Below are positions 8,631 to 17,633 of a DNA stretch of 49,805 nt, piece by piece. Below the pieces are notes generated by a model. That model was not told where the DNA came from. It made no database searches and was given only the letters and a program-made list of their open reading frames with translations. The DNA lies in assembly GCF_025847275.1 (NCBI RefSeq), contig NZ_JAOZEV010000020.1, forward strand, positions 1 through 49,805, written 5' to 3'. The DNA comes from Flavobacterium frigoritolerans. Lineage in GTDB: Bacteria > Bacteroidota > Bacteroidia > Flavobacteriales > Flavobacteriaceae. The first letter of the stretch is position 1. The number at the start of each line of letters is the position of its first letter. Position numbers and translations under genes: made by a program.

Positions 8631-9217
8631 CTAATTATTTTGTTTACTCGATTCTTTTATTTGTTCAATCCAACCTTTTATTTCTTTTAATTCAAGTTGA
8701 AATTGTTCTATTTTATCTTTTTGCTGTTTGTTTTCCTTTTCTAATTTATTGTTATGCTCAGACAGTTCCTGCATGGCTTTAATCATTGGAGCAATTAAAT
8801 AGATATAACGTACAGAGAGCATTTTATCTATACTATGATCTTCTTGTACAATTCCAGCATCGCTGTGTACTTAATTCCAATACTTGAAGTCACTCCTGAC
8901 CTATTTATATTAACTCCATAGATACTATTTCCAAAATCCTCAATTCCTGTTCTTACATTTTGTAAAGCCAGCTCTCCAAATGAAATATTCGTTTGAGCCA
9001 GCCTACCTATCTGTACTTTGTTGCGTTTGAATACAATGTCCTTATCATCTATAGTTCCTGTAAGCGACACTCGGGAGAGCAAAACCCCTTTATTAGGAAA
9101 TCTAACATCTAAAGCCGATGACTTCTCTGCAGTTTTTGTTCCTATTGCTATTTGAGCATAGGAGCTGTAACCTATAAAAACAAAGGCAAGAGCAAAGAGC
9201 AAAATATATTTTTTCAT
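8631..9217 (-). pseudogene. Secreted surface/fibre-like protein broken by a -1 frameshift
   Basis: Frame 1 starts at 9217 with a signal peptide (MKKYILLFALAFVFIGYSSY) and IAIGTKTAEKSSALDV, then KGVLLSRVSL, the same opening as the protein at 1-580. It stops at 8828. The frame used downstream is open from 8870 and reads HSDAGIVQEDHSIDKMLSVR, then YIYLIAPMIKAMQEL and a Lys/Glu/Gln coiled coil to a stop at 8631. Adding one C at 8867 joins the halves as GIKY-HSDAGIVQED and gives a protein of about 195 residues. The VRY..LI..MIKAMQEL helix plus coiled coil is the usual C-terminus of flavobacterial fibre-like proteins related to S74 chaperone-bearing ones, although no chaperone domain is visible. 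It could be a real mutation, a phase-variable tract or a sequencing error. Confidence 0.75.
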
Positions 9218-9336
9218 GAATTTAAAATTAAAATCAACAACTTAGTCTTTAAAAGAGTAAATCATTTGGGGGATAAAACAATTGTAGCACTATTTAAAAA
9301 AACAGATAAATTTATGCTATCTCCTAACTACAGGCT

Positions 9337-9395
9337 GCAAAATTACCGTAATCCCTACATTAATTAACAATTATACACTACACACATCTACTCAA
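9337..9395 (-). promoter_or_regulatory. Candidate regulated promoter, site C
   Basis: On the minus strand the box TGAGTAGATGTGTGTAGT (9395-9378) is followed by TTG (9371-9369), a 23-base spacer, and TAATTTTG (9345-9338), a full match to the Bacteroidota -7 consensus TAnnTTTG, then CAG. The expected start near 9331 gives a leader of about 114 bases to the gene at 9217. It is the best-formed of the three sites. Confidence 0.5.
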
Positions 9396-9899
9396 AAGAA
9401 ATAAAACCCTTTTATTTTATGACCTCGTTAACACTTAAAGGAGAATAGTCTTCATTTTTTCAACTTTTCTACTTCCTTTTTAAAAACAAAAAATTATTTA
9501 CTCATTTTTATGATCCAAAGGCTCTATTAAGATTTAAGAAACTCTTCGTTTATTTATCATTTTTGATTTCCAATATTCTAGATTGATAAAGATGTAAATC
9601 GACAAAGAGAATGCAAAGAAGTTAAACACCAAACTTAACGACTTAGCTCCTCTGTAAAAAATCCAACTTCAGCTTCACAAAGTTTTATACATCTTAACCT
9701 AATAAAACTAAATAGTACGCTAATTAAGCTGATTTAAATAAATAGTACGCAAAAGCGTAAAGAAATAATATTTAGCCTCAGAACCTTTGAACCTTTTCTA
9801 TAAACTCACAATGAACTCAAAAATCAATTCATCTCGTTTCTAATAAAATTCTAATTTTTTTCTAAAACATCTCTAATGGCTTATTCTAGAGAGCCAGAC
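9396..9899. other. Intergenic region with 30-bp-spaced direct repeat
   Basis: No gene is seen. TAAATAGTACGC occurs at 9709-9720 and again at 9739-9750, exactly 30 bp apart, in a stretch ending with AGAACCTTTGAACCTTTT. It marks the border between the minus-strand regulator block and the plus-strand efflux block, next to a truncated gene, so a past rearrangement is likely. Confidence 0.4.
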
Positions 9900-9919
9900 T
9901 AATTTTGCGCCATGGTTAA

Positions 9920-10300
9920 GAATTAATTGTTTACCAATCAATTCAAATTACGGGGAGTGATATTTTCTATTTCAAAGCGAATAGCCCAGAGCTGCAATCG
10001 TCCTTTCAAACAGGCTGGTTTATAGAAGGCTTACTTTCTCAAACATTAATTATACATATGATACGTACTAAAAAAATTCCATTCGTACAAAGTTGGGCAA
10101 TAGCTCCTGTATTGGCATTAACAACAATAATAATGCTCGTAAACATCGCTATTCCGTTCTCGCCATTGGCACCGATGTTAAAATTGCAACCGCTTCCTTT
10201 GAGTTATTTTCCTTGGTTATTTGGAATACTCACTTGCTATTGCTTATTAACACAATACGTTAAAACGTGGTTTATTAAAAGATTTAATCAATGGTTATAA
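9920..10300 (+). pseudogene. mgtA: C-terminal remnant of an MgtA-type Mg2+-importing P-type ATPase
   Basis: The frame is open from 9920, after a stop at 9917-9919, to 10300. From about 9956 it matches the last 110 or so residues of MgtA/MgtB: IFYFKANSPELQSSFQTGWF, then IEGLLSQTLIIHMIRTKKIP, FVQSWAIAPVLALTTI, and the very conserved end IAIPFSPLAPML followed by LQPLPLSYFPWLFGIL. These are the final membrane helices only. The phosphorylation motif DKTGT, the ATP-binding domain and the first helices are absent, so it cannot be a working pump. An ATG at 10058 would give an 80-residue membrane peptide. A TAATTTTG box at 9900-9907 could still transcribe it. The efflux operon starts 12 bases after its stop. 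Confidence 0.85.
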
Positions 10301-10312
10301 TACTAAAACAAC

Positions 10313-11485
10313 ATGATACTAAATACTAAAAACAGTTACAGATTCCTGACACCAAGAATCTCTAATCAAAAAACTCAATACAAAAACCTTTTATTAACGC
10401 TAATTACTGCAATAGCCTTAACAGCTTGCCGTGGTAAAGAAGAAACTGCAGATAAACAAAATTATACTTTACAGAATGATACAATTACAGTTCCTGCAAC
10501 ATCTACAATTTCTCCGAAATTAAAAATACAAGCGGTTACAAATGAACCGTTTCAATTAGAACTAATAACAGCAGGTACAGTAAAAGCTATTCCTAACTTT
10601 TATGCCGAAATTGCTCCACCATTTTCTGGAAGAGTTACCAAAGTACATTTAAAACTAGGAATGAAAACTCAGGTAGGAACACCCCTTTTTGAAATGGTTT
10701 CACCTGATTTTATTGATGCGCAAAAAAACTTCTTTCAGGCAAAATCAACTTTTCAAATAGCTAAACTTTCGCTTAAACGCCAGCAGGATTTAAAAACTAA
10801 TGGCGTAGGATCTCAAAAAGATCTGGAAGAAGCAGAAACCAACTTTGAAATCAACGAAAAAGAATACCAAAATGCAATTGCAAGCTTAAAAATATTTGGA
10901 GTAAATGTAAACAAACTTGTTTTTGGTCAACCACTTATTATCTCCTCTCCTATTGCCGGAGAAGTAATAACAAATGAAATTGTCTTGGGACAATATATCA
11001 AAGATGATGATTCTCCTAAAGCCATAGTTGCCAATTTAAAAAAGGTTTGGATTGCAGGACAAGTAAAGGAAAAAGACATTCGTTTTATTAAAAAATTAGA
11101 TGGTGCCGAAATTCAGGTAGCCTCATATCCCGATAAAAAAATTATTGGAAAAATTTTCCATGTTGATGAAATAGTTGATGAAGCTACTCGAAGCGTACAA
11201 GTATTAATAGAATGTGCTAATGAAGATCATGCTCTTAAATCTGGTATGTATGTTACTGTAAAGTTTATAGACACTCCCGAAAATACACTGTTTGTTCCTG
11301 CCAAAGCTGTCTTACAATATAACGACAGAAGTTTTGTACTTGTTCAACTAGAAAAAGGAAAATATATAAGACGTTATGTAGAAACTGGAATTACAAGCAA
11401 CGGAAAAATAGCAATACTCTCTGGATTAAAACCAAATGAAATAATCATAAGCGAAGGAGCTTTTTATCTGCTTGAAGCGAAGTAA
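10313..11485 (+). CDS. czcB: Heavy-metal efflux RND periplasmic adaptor (CzcB/CusB type)
   Basis: A 390-residue membrane-fusion protein. The N-terminus has about 25 polar residues and then a lipoprotein signal (LLLTLITAIALTAC, Cys at about 39), so it is probably anchored to a membrane by lipid. A barrel-sandwich half (EIAPPFSGRVTKVHLKLGMK) precedes a coiled-coil hairpin (about 130-190, FFQAKSTFQIAKLSLKRQQD). The second barrel half (LIISSPIAGEVITNEIVLGQ), a beta-barrel domain (VWIAGQVKEKDIRFI) and a membrane-proximal end follow. Adaptors bridge the inner-membrane pump and the outer-membrane factor. It is the first intact gene of an adaptor-pump-OMF operon. The metal cannot be told from the sequence. 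No closer ATG to the lipobox exists, so the long n-region is either real or the start lies at a non-ATG codon. Confidence 0.85.
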   Translation: MILNTKNSYRFLTPRISNQKTQYKNLLLTLITAIALTACRGKEETADKQNYTLQNDTITVPATSTISPKLKIQAVTNEPFQLELITAGTVKAIPNFYAEIAPPFSGRVTKVHLKLGMKTQVGTPLFEMVSPDFIDAQKNFFQAKSTFQIAKLSLKRQQDLKTNGVGSQKDLEEAETNFEINEKEYQNAIASLKIFGVNVNKLVFGQPLIISSPIAGEVITNEIVLGQYIKDDDSPKAIVANLKKVWIAGQVKEKDIRFIKKLDGAEIQVASYPDKKIIGKIFHVDEIVDEATRSVQVLIECANEDHALKSGMYVTVKFIDTPENTLFVPAKAVLQYNDRSFVLVQLEKGKYIRRYVETGITSNGKIAILSGLKPNEIIISEGAFYLLEAK

Positions 11486-11547
11486 GTTCTCAGTACAAGT
11501 TTACAGTCACAGTTGAAACCTGAAACAAAATAGTTCTCAGTACAAGT
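11485..11547 (+). repeat. 16-bp direct repeat between adaptor and pump genes
   Basis: AGTTCTCAGTACAAGT occurs at 11485-11500 and 11532-11547. It is followed by several CTTTGAACCTT-like units up to about 11620. The 145-base gap is unusually long for this operon, and the repeats look like slipped or duplicated filler rather than coding sequence. Confidence 0.6.
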
Positions 11548-11630
11548 AAGCTGTCGCAATTAAAACCTTTGAACCTTTGTCTCTTTGAGCCTTTAAAACT
11601 CAGCATCTTTGAACCTTAACAAGAAAAAAA

Positions 11631-14600
11631 ATGAAAAAAAATATATTTCAAACAACAATAGCAAAACGCTGGTTAATACTGACGTTATTCTTACTTCTTT
11701 CAGTATTTGGTTATTATTCATGGACAAAACTTTCGGTAGAAGCCTATCCAGACATTGGCGATGTAACCTCGCAAGTAGTAACGCAAGTCTCAGGTTTAGC
11801 TGCCGAAGAGATAGAACAACAAATTACTATTCCGATAGAGCGTGCTATAAATGGTTTACCAGGTATGCACGTAATGCGAAGTAAAAGCACCTTTGGACTA
11901 TCTATGGTAACTATTGTTTTTGATGATGGTGTCGATGATTATTTTGCCCGAGCAAGAATTCAGGAACGCTTAAATGATGTTGAATTACCATATGGAGCAA
12001 TCCCGGGTTTAGATCCGCTTACCTCTCCTACTGGCGAAATTTATCGCTATATCATCGAAAGTAAAAACCATGACTTAAGAGCCTTAAGTGAATTACAAGA
12101 ATATACCATTATCCCAAGGATAAAACAAATTGCAGGAGTTGCCGATGTAACCAACTTTGGAGGTATTACAACACAATATCAGGTAGAACTTGACCCTCGA
12201 AAAATAGAACAATATGGTTTGTCATTAAGCGAAGTAACCGAAACTATCGAGAAAAACAATGCTAATGTTGGAGGAAGTGTCATCGATCGTGGAGATCAGG
12301 CGTATGTAGTACGTGGAATTGGTTTAGTAAAAAATCTGGATGATATCGGACGTATTGTAGTTAAATCGGTAAACGGAGTTCCAATTTATCTAAACGATCT
12401 TGGGAAATTAAAATATGGAAACCTTGAGCGCAAAGGGGCTTTGGGATATTCGGACAAACGAGGAGCAGATTATTCAGATAATATTCAAGGTATTGTGCTT
12501 TTGCTAAAAAACGAAAATCCATCAGTAGTATTAAATGGAGTAAATGAAGCTGTAGCTGATTTAAATAAAAATTACCTGCCAGAAGGAGTTCAGATTCATA
12601 CTTTTTTAGACAGAACCGATTTAGTCGATACCACTCTTACTACCGTATCACATACTTTACTAGAAGGAATGGCACTGGTAATTATTGTATTAATTGTTTT
12701 TCTAGGAAGTTGGAGAGGCGCATTATTAGTAGCAATTACAATTCCTATTTCGCTTTTAATTGCCTTTATTTTAATGAAGCTTACTAATATCCCCGCCAAT
12801 TTACTTTCATTGGGAGCAATTGATTTTGGAATAATTGTAGATGGAGCAATCGTAATGATGGAAACCATCTTGAAAAAACGTGAAGATAATGAAGATGTCG
12901 AGCTTACAGAACAAAGTGTAGCAGAGAAAGCAAAAAGCGTAGCACGACCTATATTCTTTGCAACACTAATTATCATAATTGCTTACTTGCCATTATTTGC
13001 TTTTGAGCGTGTAGAGAAAAAACTTTTTACACCAATGGCTTTTACAGTTGGTTATGCGTTATTGGGAGCATTATCGGTTGCCTTATTACTTATTCCGGGA
13101 TTGGCCTATTTTATTTATCGCAAGCCACAAAAAATGTATCATAATAAATGGTTGGATAAACTAACCAATTCGTATCATAACAGCATCCTAAAGATAATGA
13201 AGGCTCCTAAAAAAGTAATAGCACCATTAGTTGCTGTACTAAGCTTTGCATTTATACTAACTGCCATGGTAGGAAAAGATTTTTTACCTCCACTCGATGA
13301 AGGTTCAATCTGGCTACAAGTATCATTACCGCCGGGTATAACTTTAGAAAAATCAAAAGAAATGAGCGATACACTTCGTCATCGAACATTAAAACACGAC
13401 GAGGTAACTTATATGATGGTACAAGCAGGACGCAATGATGACGGAACTGATGCTTGGACACCATCACATTACGAATGTAGCATTGGTTTAAAGCCTTATA
13501 GCCAATGGAAATGGGGAAAAACTAAAGCCGATCTAATTAAAGAACTCGGAGAAGAATACGCTAGTATGCCAGGCTACAACGTAGGATTTACTCAACCAAT
13601 GATTGATGGTGTAATGGATAAAATATCAGGAGCACATAGCGAATTGGTTGTAAAAATTTATGGAAGCGATTTTAAAGAAACCCGAAGAATAGCCAAAGAT
13701 ATCATTAAAACATTAGAAAACGTAAAAGGTGCAGTTGACTTAGCCATTGATCAAGAACCGCCATTACCACAAATACAAGTTATTGCCGATCGTCAAAAAA
13801 TTGCTCAGTATGGACTGAACGTAGATGATGTATCTGAATTAATAGAAGTAGCAATGGGTGGAAAAGCAGTATCTCAAATATTTGTAGAAAATAAAGTCTA
13901 TGATATCATAACGAGATACAATGAAGAAAGCCGCAATAGTCTGGAAAAAATAGGAAATCTAATGCTGACAAATTCCGAGGGAATTAAAATTCCATTGTCA
14001 CAAGTATGCGATATTAAGCCTAATACAGGAGAAAGTACCATTGCAAGAGAAATGAACAAACGCCATCTTACGGTTCGATTAAACCTAAGAGGTGCCGATT
14101 TAGGTTCTTTCCTAGCAGAAGCACAATCAAAAATTGAAGAAAAAGTAAAATACGACCACGAAAAGTATAAAATAAAATGGGGCGGACAATTTGAAAATCA
14201 AGAACGAGCATACAGCCATTTAGCTATTATTGTGCCACTAGCATTATCATTAATGTTTGTACTATTATATGGTGCATTCGGAAAATTCCGTCAGGCTGGA
14301 TTGCTAATGAGTATCGTTCCACTGGCCTTATTTGGAGGAATGCTGGCGCTTAATGTTCGAGGAATGACACTTAACGTATCCTCTGCAGTAGGTTTTATTG
14401 CCTTGTTTGGAGTTGCTATACAAAATGGAGTTATTATGATTTCGCACATTAATCAGCTTCGCAAAAGAGGAATGGGTTTACTTGACGCTGTAACAAATGG
14501 CGCAAAACAACGCTTTAGACCCGTATTAATGACAGCAACTGTTGCTGTCCTAGGATTATTACCCGCCTCGTTAGCAACAGGCATAGGAAGCGATGTACAG

Positions 14601-14744
14601 CGGCCTTTGGCAACAGTAATTGTATATGGGTTGCTGTTCTCTACCATTCTAACACTATTTGCTTTGCCTTCTCTTTATTACCTGATGGAGAAAAAATTTG
14701 GAAACGAAAACGAAGCACTACAAGAAGAAATCGATAATCAATAA
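11631..14744 (+). CDS. czcA: CzcA/CusA-family heavy-metal efflux RND pump
   Basis: This 1037-residue protein has the usual length of heavy-metal RND permeases. It begins with a membrane helix (RWLILTLFLLLSVFGYYSWT), followed by the porter motif VTQVSGLAAEEIEQQITIPI. The helix-4 signature GAIDFGIIVDGAIVMME carries Asp398, Asp404 and Glu411, the acidic triad needed for proton coupling in the metal-transporting (HME) subfamily. Two large periplasmic loops and twelve membrane helices fit the family; the C-terminal half has VGFIALFGVAIQNGVIM. It uses the proton gradient to expel metal cations through the adaptor and TolC-like partner. The start is the ATG at 11631, in a purine-rich stretch AACAAGAAAAAAAATG. 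The substrate metal is not determined. Confidence 0.93.
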   Translation: MKKNIFQTTIAKRWLILTLFLLLSVFGYYSWTKLSVEAYPDIGDVTSQVVTQVSGLAAEEIEQQITIPIERAINGLPGMHVMRSKSTFGLSMVTIVFDDGVDDYFARARIQERLNDVELPYGAIPGLDPLTSPTGEIYRYIIESKNHDLRALSELQEYTIIPRIKQIAGVADVTNFGGITTQYQVELDPRKIEQYGLSLSEVTETIEKNNANVGGSVIDRGDQAYVVRGIGLVKNLDDIGRIVVKSVNGVPIYLNDLGKLKYGNLERKGALGYSDKRGADYSDNIQGIVLLLKNENPSVVLNGVNEAVADLNKNYLPEGVQIHTFLDRTDLVDTTLTTVSHTLLEGMALVIIVLIVFLGSWRGALLVAITIPISLLIAFILMKLTNIPANLLSLGAIDFGIIVDGAIVMMETILKKREDNEDVELTEQSVAEKAKSVARPIFFATLIIIIAYLPLFAFERVEKKLFTPMAFTVGYALLGALSVALLLIPGLAYFIYRKPQKMYHNKWLDKLTNSYHNSILKIMKAPKKVIAPLVAVLSFAFILTAMVGKDFLPPLDEGSIWLQVSLPPGITLEKSKEMSDTLRHRTLKHDEVTYMMVQAGRNDDGTDAWTPSHYECSIGLKPYSQWKWGKTKADLIKELGEEYASMPGYNVGFTQPMIDGVMDKISGAHSELVVKIYGSDFKETRRIAKDIIKTLENVKGAVDLAIDQEPPLPQIQVIADRQKIAQYGLNVDDVSELIEVAMGGKAVSQIFVENKVYDIITRYNEESRNSLEKIGNLMLTNSEGIKIPLSQVCDIKPNTGESTIAREMNKRHLTVRLNLRGADLGSFLAEAQSKIEEKVKYDHEKYKIKWGGQFENQERAYSHLAIIVPLALSLMFVLLYGAFGKFRQAGLLMSIVPLALFGGMLALNVRGMTLNVSSAVGFIALFGVAIQNGVIMISHINQLRKRGMGLLDAVTNGAKQRFRPVLMTATVAVLGLLPASLATGIGSDVQRPLATVIVYGLLFSTILTLFALPSLYYLMEKKFGNENEALQEEIDNQ

Positions 14745-14755
14745 AACGATGCATT

Positions 14756-16048
14756 ATGATTAAAAACATAAAATATAAATGGATACTACTTTTGATACTG
14801 CTGCATATTTCAGTAGTATCAAATGCTCAGATAGACACCACATTTACGCAAGTAAAAATGAACTATACTCATTTTTTATCATTAGTAAATAAAAACAATT
14901 TAGGATATGCAGCCGAAAAATTTAATGTAAACATAGCCGAAGCAGATATAGAAGCTGCAAAAGTTTTTCCAGATCCAGAACTTGCTATAGGAGCTAGCGA
15001 TAATGGACAGCGAAGAATGCAAATGGGATATGGTTTTTCGTCAGAAGTAAGTTGGACATTAGAACTTGGCGGAAAGCGTAAAGCCCGAATAAATGTAGCT
15101 AAAAGCACAAACGAACTCACAAAAGCATTATTAGAAGATTATTTTCGCAACCTGCGTGCAGAGGCAACTTTAAACTATTTAACCAGCTTAAAGCAAAAGG
15201 ACATCTTCAAAGTACAATTAAACTCCTACACTATTCTTAAAAACATAGCTGCTGCAGATAGCATTCAGTATAAATTGGGCAATATAGCCGAAATTGATGC
15301 CCGCCAGAGTAAGTTAGAAGCCAACTCAATGCTCAATGAAGTGTACCAAAGTGAAGCCGATTGGAAAACTGCCCTATTAGAACTAGGAACTATGGTAGGC
15401 AATCAAAAAGCAGATACATTGTATTCGCCATCTGGAGACTTAGGGAATTTTGACCGTTTATTTGATTTAAATGAGCTAATTACTGCTGCCGAAAACAATC
15501 GAGCCGATTTACTGGCTGCACTTAAAAACAAAAATGTATCTCAGGATCTTTTAAAATTAGCCAAAGCAAATAGAGTAATCGATCTGGGATTAAGTTTAGG
15601 TGTAGAAAGCGCATCGATAGTGAGTAATGCAGTAGCACCTACTCCATCATCAAACGCTGTTTCGGCAGGCATTACAATACCTTTAAAATTTTCAAATCGA
15701 TATAAAGGAGAGTTAAAAGCCGCTGAATTTAGTCTGCAACAAGCTGATGTTTTGTACAAACAAACAGAATTACAAATTCAGATAGAAGTAAGAAAAGCAT
15801 ACTTTAATTATCTCACAACACAAAAACAAGTGCGCCAGTTTAATACAGGCTTGCTAGCCGATGCACAAAAACTTCTTGATGGAAAAGTATATAGCTATAA
15901 ACGCGGAGAAACTAGTTTATTCGAAGTTTTAAATGCACAACGAACCTATAATGAAACACAACTTAATTATTATGAAACCCTATACAATTATGCTACCGCA
16001 CTAGTTGAACTAGAAAAATCAGCAGGTATTTGGGATATTAACTTTTAA
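14756..16048 (+). CDS. czcC: TolC-family outer-membrane factor (CzcC type)
   Basis: A 430-residue protein with a signal peptide (about residues 1-24, ending SVVSNA-Q). It has the two-fold repeated helical hairpins of TolC-like channels: PDPELAIGASDNGQRRM and SWTLELGGKRKARI in the first half; GITIPLKFSNRYKGELKAAE and RGETSLFEVLNAQRTYNETQ in the second. The P-F/L-x-N-R-x-G-type motif before the second hairpin is typical of the CzcC branch. It would form the outer-membrane and periplasmic exit duct for the pump encoded just upstream (11-base gap). It is a separate gene here, unlike in the second efflux operon of this window, where the same domain is fused to the pump. Confidence 0.88.
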   Translation: MIKNIKYKWILLLILLHISVVSNAQIDTTFTQVKMNYTHFLSLVNKNNLGYAAEKFNVNIAEADIEAAKVFPDPELAIGASDNGQRRMQMGYGFSSEVSWTLELGGKRKARINVAKSTNELTKALLEDYFRNLRAEATLNYLTSLKQKDIFKVQLNSYTILKNIAAADSIQYKLGNIAEIDARQSKLEANSMLNEVYQSEADWKTALLELGTMVGNQKADTLYSPSGDLGNFDRLFDLNELITAAENNRADLLAALKNKNVSQDLLKLAKANRVIDLGLSLGVESASIVSNAVAPTPSSNAVSAGITIPLKFSNRYKGELKAAEFSLQQADVLYKQTELQIQIEVRKAYFNYLTTQKQVRQFNTGLLADAQKLLDGKVYSYKRGETSLFEVLNAQRTYNETQLNYYETLYNYATALVELEKSAGIWDINF

Positions 16049-16063
16049 AATAATAATGATAAA

Positions 16064-16729
16064 ATGAAAAATACATATACAATCTGCATCATGCTCTTTT
16101 TTATATTAAAAATTAGTGCGCAACAAGAAAGCTTCACATTTGGCATAAGTGCTGGTGCAAACTGGTCATCATTAAAAGGAGAAGATATTGATAATCTATC
16201 TCGTGATGGATCTGCCAAAAGAGCAACCGGATATGCGATCGGGGTTACACTCGATAATAAAACATCAAATTACTTTGGTTTAAAACACGAGCTTTTTTAT
16301 AGCCAACGAGTTACAACAATCAGAATTGATGATGAAATAAATTCAGTATTCGACAGTAAATTTAAACGCCAGTATATTGATCTATTTCCTGTCAGCCCTG
16401 CTCTTTATTACAAAGGGTTTGAGGTATATACAGGACCTTATTTAGGTTTTTTATTAAACGCTTCGGTACAACGCAAAGACGGAGAAGGAAATGCATACAC
16501 CGACAAAACAATTTACGGAACAGGACAAGCTTCAGGCGATTATAGTCAAAAAATGGATGCCGGATTTGTAGCGGGTTTAAATTATGCTCTACCAAATGGT
16601 ATAAACATAGGCGCAAGATACATTAGAGGCTTGGTCCCAATATTAGAAAATTCCGAAAGTAAACACCAATGGAAAATATACAATGAAAGCTTTTTTGTAA
16701 CAATAGGTTATAAATTCAATAAAAAGTAA
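16064..16729 (+). CDS. Outer-membrane beta-barrel protein (PorT-like)
   Basis: The 221-residue protein has a signal peptide (MKNTYTICIMLFFILKISAQ) and then alternating amphipathic strands typical of small flavobacterial barrels: FTFGISAGANWSSLKGED, YFGLKHELFYSQRVTTI, YIDLFPVSPALYYKGFEVYT, DAGFVAGLNYALPNGINIGA, RYIRGLVPI, and a final strand ending FVTIGYKFNKK. It lies 15 bases after the TolC-like gene and appears to be the last gene of the efflux operon. PorT-like barrels are a broad family, so a direct part in metal export is only suggested by position. Confidence 0.75.
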   Translation: MKNTYTICIMLFFILKISAQQESFTFGISAGANWSSLKGEDIDNLSRDGSAKRATGYAIGVTLDNKTSNYFGLKHELFYSQRVTTIRIDDEINSVFDSKFKRQYIDLFPVSPALYYKGFEVYTGPYLGFLLNASVQRKDGEGNAYTDKTIYGTGQASGDYSQKMDAGFVAGLNYALPNGINIGARYIRGLVPILENSESKHQWKIYNESFFVTIGYKFNKK

Positions 16730-16840
16730 TTTGATTGTCCTTACTATTTATTAGATAAAAAATGCCCTAATCTAAACGCTGTAATTATGCGCTACGGGTT
16801 AAATAATAGTATATACTCTATTTTTTCAATACTAATATCA

Positions 16841-16880
16841 TTACTACCTCAACTCTACATTACATCAGTTGAGGTAGTAA
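16841..16880. terminator. 14-bp perfect inverted repeat between convergent genes
   Basis: TTACTACCTCAACT (16841-16854) pairs exactly with 16867-16880 around a 12-base loop. It lies between the efflux operon ending at 16729 and the HD gene ending at 16929 on the other strand, where a bidirectional terminator is expected, but neither side has a long U-run. Confidence 0.55.
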
Positions 16881-16928
16881 AAACCGAGCGTAAAGAACAA
16901 ATATTAAAATTAGATAATTCGTTCTTAC

Positions 16929-17519
16929 TTATTTCTTTAAGATTCCTTTTTGAACACTATCATCAATTAACTTTTCGGCATAATTCCAAATGCTGCTTGA
17001 ACCTTCTTTAATAGCTATTTTTTTCTCATAAACTTTGTCATAAGTCACTCCAAATTCACTCCAGGTTCCACCATTATTTGACGTATTTTGTAGCAACGGT
17101 TCCAGTCTATCCATTGCTTTGGCAAATTTTGCTTCATTCGTTTCACCTGCTTCAAATTCTTCCCAAATTTTAATAAACTCCTCCGCCTGCTCCTGAGGCA
17201 GCAAACCAAAAATCCTATTAGCTGCCAAACGTTCCTCATCTGTATTAGAGTGATTTTTTTGAGTATCGTAAATAAAAGTATCCCCTGCATCAATTTCGAC
17301 AACATCGTGAATCAATACCATTTTAACCACTTTCAAAACATCGATATCAGAATCAGAATGTTCTGCCAAAACTATTGCCATAACAGCCAGATGCCAACTG
17401 TGTTCTGCATCGTTTTCATTTCTATCGCTATTAAAAAGTTTCGTTTTCCTTTGAATGTATTTGATTTTATCAATCTCTTTTATAAAATCAATTTGCTTTA
17501 ATAATTTCTCAGATAACAT
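16929..17519 (-). CDS. HD-domain hydrolase (HDDC2/YfbR-like)
   Basis: This 196-residue cytoplasmic protein shows the HD metal-binding pattern: His40 in DAEHSWHLAVMAIVLAEHS, His71-Asp72 in MVLIHDVVEIDAGDTFIYD, and a later conserved AKAMDRLEPLLQN, whose Asp is usually the last metal ligand. The spacing and the E-x-D-x-G-D stretch fit the HDDC2/YfbR branch, whose characterised members are 5'-deoxynucleotidases; the exact substrate is inferred. It is monocistronic and convergent with the efflux operon. The ATG at 17519 starts directly with the helical N-terminus, with no extension. Confidence 0.8.
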   Translation of the reverse strand: MLSEKLLKQIDFIKEIDKIKYIQRKTKLFNSDRNENDAEHSWHLAVMAIVLAEHSDSDIDVLKVVKMVLIHDVVEIDAGDTFIYDTQKNHSNTDEERLAANRIFGLLPQEQAEEFIKIWEEFEAGETNEAKFAKAMDRLEPLLQNTSNNGGTWSEFGVTYDKVYEKKIAIKEGSSSIWNYAEKLIDDSVQKGILKK

Positions 17520-17577
17520 ATTTTGTATTTTTATATTATTTCATGCACTAATAATAACTTCCATATAATGTCACATT

Positions 17578-17601
17578 TAATCCCAATAGCTATCGGGATT
17601 A
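17578..17601. repeat. Short palindrome
   Basis: TAATCCC-AATAGCTATC-GGGATTA is a 24-bp near-perfect palindrome with one mismatched pair. A related piece (TATCCCGATCTATCAGGATTAG) occurs at about 26832, inside a decayed toxin-tail frame, so this may be a small interspersed repeat. Confidence 0.5.
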
Positions 17602-17633
17602 GATAAAAATATAGCAATGTAATTATTTAAATT

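Noticed and set aside
9709..9750. Direct repeats as a CRISPR start
   Set aside because: Only two 12-bp units 30 bp apart, no further copies and no cas gene.
11609..11884. 91-codon frame overlapping the start of the CzcA-like gene
   Set aside because: It lies in another frame of a clearly coding region; the product is Arg/Ser-rich and unlike any protein.
16787..17011. Plus-strand frame of 74 codons after the efflux operon
   Set aside because: It covers the 14-bp inverted repeat and the 3' end of the HD hydrolase on the other strand, has no recognisable features, and is hydrophobic only because of AT-rich codons.
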